A stretch of 64,000 bases of DNA from positions 9,153,799 to 9,217,798 of the forward strand of contig CM042086.1 of NCBI GenBank assembly GCA_023512835.1, in the 5' to 3' direction. The notes under the pieces are model-generated. The model did not search any database, had not been told where the DNA came from, and saw only the letters and a program-made list of their open reading frames with translations. Below are positions 57,141 through 64,000 of this stretch, in pieces (the first letter of the stretch is position 1; every line of letters starts with the position of its first letter). The position numbers were made by a program, and so were the translations under genes. This stretch comes from Taxillus chinensis (lineage: Eukaryota; Streptophyta; Magnoliopsida; Santalales; Loranthaceae).

Positions 57141-58816
57141 TGCTTCCGTTCTTCACTATTCTGTCTTGACTCAACTGCTTGTCCTTCTTTTCTTGCACTT
57201 TTTCTTCAGCTTTATCTGATTTTCCTTGGTCATCGACTTCCAAGGGACTTCTCTGTTCTTCCTGGATTTGCCTTCTTCTTAGGCTCCTCGGCTTCATTCA
57301 GTGTCTTCCCGCTCCTTAGAGTGATAGCCTTGCAACTCTCCTTGGGGTTCACCTCGGTGTCACTTGGAAAAGTGTTGGTGGACACCCTTTGATTAGCATT
57401 CTGTGCCATGCTCACAAGTAACTTCTCCATACTTTTAAATGAAGTCTCCATATTCTGAATTGAAGATTCCAGGTGTGACTACCCTTTCCTCCAAATTATC
57501 CTCACTTTTGGTTGGCTCATCCACATTCCGATATACCCTTCCTCTTTCTTTGTTGAGGCCGAGGTCATTTCCGTCGAATCCCGGAGGTGGGTGCAAATAA
57601 TTATCCGTAGCATACGGATTCTGCTTCATCCCTGGGGGGCACATATTTGTACTTGAAATGAGGTATCTCCCCCTCGGTTCCGAGTTCTCTGAAATGGTTG
57701 AGATTGCTGCTGATTCTGGTTGTACCCTAGTTGTTGTTGTTGAGGATAAAATTGCTGTTTCTGGTACAAGCCCTTTCCTCCAACATAATTTGCTTCTTCA
57801 CCTCCACTCCAGCCCCGCTCAACTACCTGGTAAAGCTTGTGATCCTTCAACTTTAAGAGCCAATACTTCCATGCCTTTCACTAAAGCTTGAATCTGTGTT
57901 TGCACATCATTGGAAGAATTTTCAACCGAAGCAATCTTCTCCCTTGGCTTTGAAGTACGCACATTAGACCACTGCCAATCAGCTAATGACAGCCTCTCCA
58001 ATAGCTCTCTGCTTGCATCAGGCTCTAGGTTCATCAAGCATCCTCCAGCATGCATTCACCTTGTCTTGTGAATGGGACTGAAGACCTGTGTAGAAAGATT
58101 CAATTTGAATCCACTGGGGCCTTCCATGATCAGGGCATCTTCTCACTAAGTCTTTGAAACGCTCCCAAGCTTCATGAAGAGTCTCCATCTCATCTTGCCT
58201 GAACCTGCTAATCTCTCCTCTAAGCTGGATCACCTTGGAAGGAGGGAAATACTTTGACATGAACTTGGTCTGCATCTCCTCCCAAGTGTTGATTGAACCT
58301 GTTGGCGGATCGTTGAACCAGCCAAGAGCTCTTTCCCTTAAAGAGAAAGGGAAAAGCCTTAGCTTTATGGCCTCCTCCGACACGTTGTTGATCTTGATGG
58401 TGTCACACACCTGGTAGAACCTCATCAAATGCTGGTGTGGATCATCCACGGTGTTCCTCCAAACGCGTTGTTGCTCACCATGTTGATCAATGCCGGCTTC
58501 AGCTCGAAGCTATTCGCTTGGACTCTTGTCTGCCGAATCCCAGAATAATGGTCTGACATCATCGGCCTTGCATAATCTAAGAAGGTTCTAGGCATAAACC
58601 TATTACCCTCTTCTTCTGGATATTGGCCATTGTAATTGGCCCCTCCTTGCGGTGCACCACCATCAGTCCGAGATCTGCCATCGGATCGCCTACGGATTGC
58701 TCCAAGCCCTGTAGTGCTTCTTCCGCCTCACGTCTTGCTTCCCTAGCTGCTCTACGACGAGCTCTAAACAACCTTTTAGGTTCCCGCGTAAATTGTATAT
58801 CCTCCTCTCTTTGCAT
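57141..58816 (-). pseudogene. Athila internal 2 gag, frameshifted
   Basis: It starts at ATG 58816 (MQREEDIQFTREPKRLF). The basic helix reads RARRRAAREARREAEEALQG here, a better frame than in internal 1. The capsid-like domain from about 58449 (DDPHQHLMRFYQVCDTIKIN) is open for 143 codons to SHSQDKVNACW. The linker METSFKSMEKLLVSMAQN is at 57451. Frame changes are fewer in the capsid part than in internal 1 and lie at other places. Confidence 0.83.
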
Positions 58817-59005
58817 GCACAACTAGGAATCCTTGATGTATGTTCCTGTAAACAACAACAAGAACACACCCAGGAGCTCCGAACAATGCAAAATAAACAA
58901 ATAAAGAAAACAAATAACGAAAAGTAAAGACAAAATAAAACACCAAGATCGGAATTCAAACAATTTCACTCAATGTTGATTTTAAAAACTAGTTAACCGT
59001 TGAAT

Positions 59006-59021
59006 CCCCGAAACGGCGCCA
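59006..59021 (-). other. Primer binding site of Athila internal 2, altered
   Basis: Minus strand TGGCGCCGTTTCGGGG. Against internal 1 the stretch GTTGCC is shortened to GTTTC. The first eight bases still fit tRNA-Asp. Confidence 0.75.
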
Positions 59022-59024
59022 ATT

Positions 59025-60531
59025 TGACAGACAAGATTTTTTGCCTCTCTAAAAGAGCTAGCTAATGTCGTTAAATCTCTCTTCAAAATAATAAATTCCC
59101 TAAGTTTGCACTAAAAGAATAGCGGCAAGAAAGGGGTCGAACCCACAGGGATTAACCTAGTTCTCTAGTTCTCAAATCAAATCACCCAATTACTCTTGTT
59201 CTATAAAATGTCTTGGCAAAAAGTTTTCTTTTTTTAAACTAAAGATCTAATTTTTATGTGGTTTTCTGAATAAACAAAGAAAGTAAAGTGATTTTAGGAT
59301 TAAGATTTAAGGATTAAAAGCATCTAGGGTCACAATTTCACCTCCCTATGTTATCTCTACTGGTTCATGATATTAGGGTTGTCTGATTGAAAACATGCTA
59401 AACATAAGCCAAGGACAACAAATGGTCATTGAGGTCCTTTTAAGAGTTGTATGCCAGAATGGTCATCTAAACACACAAACATGCAAAGCCAATAAATCAT
59501 ACTTGCAAAAGGATAATGATCACACCAATTACAAATAAGTTATGAATCTCAATCTGCCCCAGACTAGGGCTAAGAATATCAAGGTGTACATCCAAAGATA
59601 GAACTTAAGAACAGATTCATAAAACATGCAAAACTCAATCATCCAAAACCAATATTCATAAACACAAAGAAAGCAACAAGGGGGCTACATTGCTCCCCTA
59701 GATTAAAAGACTACTCACGCATGATTACAAGCAAACACAAGGCGAAAAGCTCAACATCTTCTTCTTGATCACGCGCACGACAAAGCTTCAAATTCAGGCT
59801 CCAAAATCCGCGACGGCGCTGCGACGGGCGCTCTCCTAGGTCAAGGACAGCCTCCAAGACGTGGAGCCTCTCTCTCTCTAAAACGTGTAGGGGGGTTAGG
59901 CATGGCTAGCGAGGGCGTGGATGCTGTATTTATAGAGGTTGGATGGGCCTTGAGGTGTGTAACCTAGCCCATCTATCAAAACGACGTAGTTTTGATAAGT
60001 AACACTCGAAACATTAAAAACTCTATCTTCCATCCACAATTTGGACTTGGGCCTTCAGGAACAAATGATCGGCATGGAAAAACGATTGGATCGGTCCAAA
60101 AATATCTCTGCACGCCAATTTGCACGTGATATGGTGAAATCACGTGCACCTCCAAATCAGCTCAAACTTCTCCCCAAGCTTCCTTGCATCTTGTAGAGGC
60201 CTGAGAGGCAAAAATAGGCTTGCACGTGAAATGGGTGAATTCACGTTCAGCTCCAAATCAGCTCCAAATGCTCTGAAATTTCTCCTGGCAGGTAGAGGAC
60301 ATCATTCCAAGCAACTTTGGTTCTTGCACGCCAATTGTTTGAGGCCATCTACTATGTCAAAAGTGAGGTCCAAAACCTGCCAAAACAACCTTAAAAGCGC
60401 ATGTATTTGCAAATAGTATCTTCCTAGGGGTTAGAGCAAATATATATGATATATGAGGCAATAAGGCTCTAATCATGCTCTTAAACATCCTAAATAAACA
60501 CTAGAATAACGGCATAAAATGCACGTTATCG
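59025..60531 (-). repeat. Athila LTR c, outer 5' LTR
   Basis: It is 1507 bp, TATA box at 59927-59934. Its outer end reads CACGTTATCG, so in minus sense it starts CGATAACG instead of TGATAACG, as does the outer LTR of the other insertion at 5832. GTAAT follows. Confidence 0.9.
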
Positions 60532-60536
60532 GTAAT
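60532..60536. repeat. Target site duplication, right copy (GTAAT)
   Basis: It matches 39750-39754 exactly and adjoins the Athila outer LTR end. Confidence 0.85.
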
Positions 60537-61044
60537 ATGTTTTCCCGTATTTTGTTTTGTTGTGTTGTATGTTTCTTGTTCTATGTATTTTTATTTATTT
60601 GTTTGTTTTTTTTTTTTGAAGATGTAGGTATATGTTGTATATGTTGTAATTGTAATAGGTGAAGAATAAATAAAAGAAAAAAGGAGACAAAAAGGAGAGA
60701 TATGAGAAAGAAAAAGAAAAAGAAGAGAAAAAAGAGAGAGGGTGGTTTTGTGCTTTATGTTATTTTTGTATGTCACAACCACACAATTCACGTTTTATTT
60801 TGATAGGCATGTATTTTGATATGGCAATTCTAAAAATAAAAAAAAACAAACAAACAAACAAAAAACAAAATATTTTACACAAAATGTTTTCCAAAACGTT
60901 TTCAATAAAAGGTTTTCAAAATGTTTTCAAAAAATATCTCCTTAAATAACAAAAAAAACAAACAAAAAAAACAAAAATGTTTTGCAATAAAATATTTTCA
61001 ATAAAATGTTTTCTAAAATGTCTTTCAAAAAAAAAAAAAAAAAA

Positions 61045-61075
<31 letters not shown>

Positions 61076-61626
61076 CAAAAAACAAAGCGTTTTTTTTAAC
61101 AAAACACGAAAAAAATGCTTTCTAACACAAAAAACCAAAAAAAAAAAAAAGTAAAAAAAAACAACATATGTCCATTTTTTAGGGCTTCAATTTCCAAAAT
61201 AAAACCAAAAACCAAAACAAACCCCTAGGATCTCATTTCTACTTCAAACAAAAACCCAAAACGTTTAGGATTCCCTTTAGAAATTTTAGGTAAATCCATT
61301 TTAACCACGACTTTAATAAATAACTTAGCGAATGAAAATTATAGACTTTTTAGGAAACTTAACCCCGTCATGGCAGGCAAATAAAATAGAAAACCTCCTC
61401 CTCCGAAAATAGATACGGAAAGGTCGTTGTAGGGGTGCTAATCCTTCCCTACACGTAACCAACTCCCGAACCCTTCTCCGATAACGCAGACCACACCTTT
61501 AAACTACTCAAAGTAGAGGGTATCCAACTGTACCCCAAAAACAGTTGGTGGCGACTCTAAATTTTCTCACCATTGGTTTAGTTTGAGCTCACCCCAAATG
61601 GGCCTGGACGAAAACCAGTGATGGCA
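60537..61626 (+). repeat. Ogre-4 5' LTR, second part
   Basis: The LTR resumes after the Athila tandem: T-rich, then A-rich tracts (60835-61160), the U5 block GGTGCTAATCCTTCCCTACA (61434-61453), and the end CCAGTGATGGCA at 61626. With 37715-39754 it makes an LTR of about 3.13 kb. Short frames such as 60144-60416 lie in the neighbouring Athila LTR and are not genes. Confidence 0.86.
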
Positions 61627-61645
61627 GGGCGACTCCTTTGGGGAT
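61627..61645 (+). other. Ogre-4 primer binding site, diverged
   Basis: GGGCGACTCCTTTGGGGA follows the LTR end. It aligns with TGGCGACTCTGCTGGGGA of Ogre-1 with four mismatches. Confidence 0.7.
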
Positions 61646-61903
61646 ATACACACTTTAGAGAGTTAGGTCTAGAACTACGATTAGGAGGTTATTTTAATTG
61701 CACCGTTGTATATGTTTAGCTATCGTGATACGCTGTTTTTTTATTTTCTAGATATAATTGTGGTTTACTTATTTTTTATCTAATTGCCATTATAGTTGTC
61801 GTTTATCTCTAAACCTTGATTTATTTATACGCTTTAACTACCATGATAGTTGTGATTTACTGCTTTCCATACTTGTTGCATCCATGCATAACCCTATACC
61901 CGG
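61646..61903 (+). other. Ogre-4 leader, cut by the next element
   Basis: It matches the leaders of Ogre-1 and Ogre-3 (AGAGAGTTAGGTCTAGAACT, then AACTACCATGATAGTT near 61838) up to CCCTATACCCGG, where an LTR begins. The rest of Ogre-4 must lie beyond the window. Confidence 0.75.
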
Positions 61904-62275
61904 TGTCACGGACCGAGGCTTATCCTAGCATACTTAGGCCATTTTGGGGTATTTCCCCTTTGTAAAGTGTTGTACTTAGCTTATAGAGTAAGTTGTAGAG
62001 ATTTTAGATTTCGATCATATATGATGTCTCCTGGCGACATAGCCAAAAACGTGTTAACATCTATATGTAGGGGAGTGATGTTGTAAAGCTTTCAAGAAAT
62101 CAATACAATCGTTTGTTGCCTTCGTTTAAATCGATCTTCCGCTAAGCGCTTCCCTACAACGGATCGATGGGTTCCGATCCAAATGCGACGAGTTAGGCTG
62201 ACCTAGCGTTCCTTCGTACGGGTGGGAACTAGGTGCCGCACGGGTTAAGCTGCTATAAAGGCTGACCCCGTGACA
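61904..62275 (+). repeat. 5' LTR of a Ty3/gypsy (chromovirus-like) element
   Basis: A compact 372-bp LTR with an 8-bp perfect terminal inverted repeat, TGTCACGG and CCGTGACA. It is followed after two bases by a tRNA-iMet type primer site. It sits in the Ogre-4 leader. The 3' LTR is outside the window. Confidence 0.88.
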
Positions 62276-62277
62276 AG

Positions 62278-62289
62278 TGGTATCGAAGC
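62278..62289 (+). other. Primer binding site, initiator tRNA-Met type
   Basis: TGGTATCGAAGC resembles the TGGTATCAGAGC complement of plant initiator tRNA-Met, the usual primer of chromoviruses, with two differences. Confidence 0.8.
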
Positions 62290-62342
62290 ACGATTGGTGC
62301 TAAAGTTCGGTGGAACAATCAAAACTTCGAGACGGTGCAAAA

Positions 62343-63590
62343 ATGACAAACGGTGGATCTGTTGTCATTAGTGGTGGCGACCACGAAGGCCGCGACAAGG
62401 AGCACCACGCTAAGGAACGGAGGAGAGACAAGTCCGTTTCGAGGGAAACATGTCCGCTGGAGAGTCGACTAGCCAAATTGGAGTTGGCGTTAGCCGAACA
62501 GATGGAGGTGGTCGAGGAGCACACTGAAAGCATCGAAAAGCTGGACTCAGAGGGTGAGGAAAGCTTTGGGAGGATGCAAGGGCTTCTCAACTCCGTCATG
62601 GATGACATGAACTCTCGATTCGAGGGCTTGAAGGGTTCTCTCATGTCCCAAATCTTGGCGATGCAAGAGGAAATCAAAGAGATCAAGGCGGATTGGTCTC
62701 TATGCAAGATGGCGGTCACCCAAGGTGGCGTTGGCGGCCATTCCAGCTCTAAAATCGACGTGCCAAAGCCTAAGACCTATGCTGGGTCAAGGAATGCGAG
62801 GGAGTTAGACAACTTCCTCTGGACCATGGAGCAGTACTTTGATGCCTTGAACATCATCGACGAGGCAAAAAAGGTGAAGACCGCTCCCCTATACTTAGTC
62901 GATTCGGCTATGGTGTGATGGAGGCGACGATATGTCGACAAGGAGTGCGGCCTATGTATCATTGACAACCTGGGCGGATTTCAAGCGGGAGATCAAGGCT
63001 CGGTTCTATCCCCGAATGCGGAGGACGAGTCCCGGGCGAAACTTCGGCGCCTTACCCACAAAGGCACGGTACGGGAGTATGTCCGCGAATTTTCGAGCTC
63101 ATCTTGGAGATCCCGGACATGTCCGCGAAGGATTCATTATTTTCCTTCATGGACGGATTGCAACAATGGGCGAAGCCGGAGCTGCAGCGGAGGAATGTAC
63201 AAGACCTGGCGTCGGCCATGGCGGTGGCCGAATCACTCATCGAATACAAGAAGCCGGAGAAGGCCACCAACTCTTCATCGACTTCCAAGGCGAACAGGTT
63301 CCACAAGGAGAAGCGTGGGGGGAGACAACCGAAGTGAAGGAAAAGGGAGACCCTTCCAACCATCTAAGGACTTTCCCCCCAAAACATTTCGCGAATAGTT
63401 CCAAGGATGGGGAGAAACCAAAGATCTCCTGTTTCCTTTGCGAAGGCCCCCACAAGGCGTTTGAGTGCCCGAAGCGCTCCAAGATCTCGGCGATGATCAA
63501 TGAAGACGAAGGAAGGGATGCGAGGGATCCACGACTTGGTTCCTTGCGGCTCCTCAATGCAATCAAGGCGAAGGTGGAGGTGCCACCATC
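62343..63590 (+). pseudogene. gag of the chromovirus-like element, broken
   Basis: The first in-frame ATG is 62343 (MTNGGSVVISGGDHEGRD). The N-terminal part is charged, with a coiled-coil-like stretch (LAKLELALAEQMEVVEEH, 62470-62530). The gag core reads DVPKPKTYAGSRNARELDNF, MEQYFDALNIIDEAKKV and TAPLYLVDSAM, then TGA at 62916 where a Trp codon is expected. It goes on TWADFKREIKARFYP, TVREYVREFSSLILEIPDM and FMDGLQQWAKPELQRRNVQD in two other frames. A zinc knuckle CFLCEGPHKAFEC (CX2CX3HX4C) is at about 63429-63467. Two or more frameshifts and the stop make it non-functional as read. Confidence 0.85.
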
Positions 63591-63604
63591 CGGACGACGA
63601 AGGG

Positions 63605-64000
63605 GCGCATGTATGTGCTCGCTAAGGCCAACAACCTTGAAACTAAGGCCTTGGTGGACACGGGTGCGACCAACAACTTCATCAAGGTCGAAGAAGCTCG
63701 TAGACTGGGGATAGTCTACAAAGAAGAGAAGGGCTGGTTGAAGGCGGTGAACTCCAGTGCCAGTCCAATCCATGGCGTGGCTCGAGGCGTCGAGCTAAGT
63801 ATTGGCGAGTGGAGAGGCAAGGTGAATCTCTCCGTGGTGTCGATGGACGACTATCCCATGGTGTTGGGGATGGAGTTCGTTGACCAGGTGCGGGCAATTC
63901 CAATTCCTAGCACCAACACAATGTGCATCATGGACGAGGGGAAAACGTGCATGGTGAAGGTAATGAGGGAAGAGGAACTCAAGGCGAAGTCTCTTTCGGC
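63605..64000 (+). pseudogene. Aspartic protease of the chromovirus-like element (partial)
   Basis: The frame gives RMYVLAKANNLETKALVDTG and ATNNFIKVEEARRLGI, with the DTGA active site at about 63658-63669. It continues VELSIGEWRGKVNLSVVSMD and MVLGMEFVDQVRAIP to the window edge. It is open to 64000, so pol continues outside. It is joined to gag by a frame change near 63600. Confidence 0.82.

Larger units (their letters stand above)
39755..60531 (-). mobile_element. Athila tandem compound: LTR-internal-LTR-internal-LTR
   Basis: Three LTRs of about 1.51 kb (39755-41266, 49391-50906, 59025-60531) alternate with two internals of about 8.12 kb (41267-49390, 50907-59024), all on the minus strand. 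The whole is flanked by GTAAT at 39750-39754 and 60532-60536, so it behaves as one insertion in the Ogre-4 LTR. Each internal has primer site, gag, protease, RT, RNase H, integrase and a 2.5-kb 3' region. The LTRs are nearly identical, which indicates a young insertion. Confidence 0.93.

Noticed and set aside
1..64000. A host protein-coding gene, rRNA or tRNA
   Set aside because: All supported coding segments belong to gag, protease, RT, RNase H, integrase, ORF1 or LINE sequences; the tRNA-like matches are only primer sites of 12-18 bases.

Overview
The window is intergenic, repeat-packed DNA of a flowering plant, probably a eudicot with a large genome. Nearly every stretch can be assigned to Ty3/gypsy LTR retrotransposons or their debris: Ogre/Tat-type, Athila-type and chromovirus-type elements, with plant tRNA primer sites, plus one L1-type LINE fragment. 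I found no host gene, rRNA, tRNA or CRISPR.

Layout. 1-1340: end of a chromovirus-like element, a duplicated polypurine module, part of its LTR, GC-rich DNA and a (TA)n tract. 1345-20123, minus strand: a large Ogre-like element (Ogre-1). Its 5' LTR is 17181-20123, followed by a primer site, a DUF7745-like ORF1, gag, the start of the protease region, integrase, a 3' UTR and a 37-bp minisatellite. It is interrupted at 5832-12320 by a non-autonomous Athila-family element on the plus strand. 20124-23229, minus strand: the 3' end of another Ogre copy (polypurine tract and minisatellite), which shares the 17181-20123 LTR. 23230-29966, plus strand: Ogre-2 (gag, integrase, 3' UTR, minisatellite, polypurine tract, internally deleted 3' LTR). 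29967-33568, minus strand: the 5' end of Ogre-3. 33569-37714: two other gypsy LTR pieces and a LINE remnant. 37715-61903, plus strand: the LTR, primer site and leader of Ogre-4. Its LTR is split by a 20.8-kb Athila tandem (39755-60531, minus strand) of form LTR-internal-LTR-internal-LTR, flanked by the 5-bp duplication GTAAT. 61904-64000: LTR, primer site, gag and protease of another Ty3/gypsy element, inserted in the Ogre-4 leader.

How the parts relate. The insertions are nested: LINE and old LTR pieces first, then Ogre copies, then Athila-family and chromovirus-like elements inside the Ogre DNA. Both Ogre copies that carry coding sequence have lost reverse transcriptase, through deletions with different endpoints. 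The only recognisable RT domains of LTR elements in the window are in the two Athila internals. Shared LTRs in both families point to LTR-LTR recombination. All three minisatellite arrays keep the same orientation relative to Ogre coding sense and sit just upstream of the 3' LTR, so they are part of the element's 3' UTR.

A technical point affects every reading frame. The differences that I compared by eye between the two near-identical Athila internals fall mostly at CAG/CTG trinucleotides. This suggests systematic base-call errors at CHG-methylated sites, so some frameshifts listed here may not be real.
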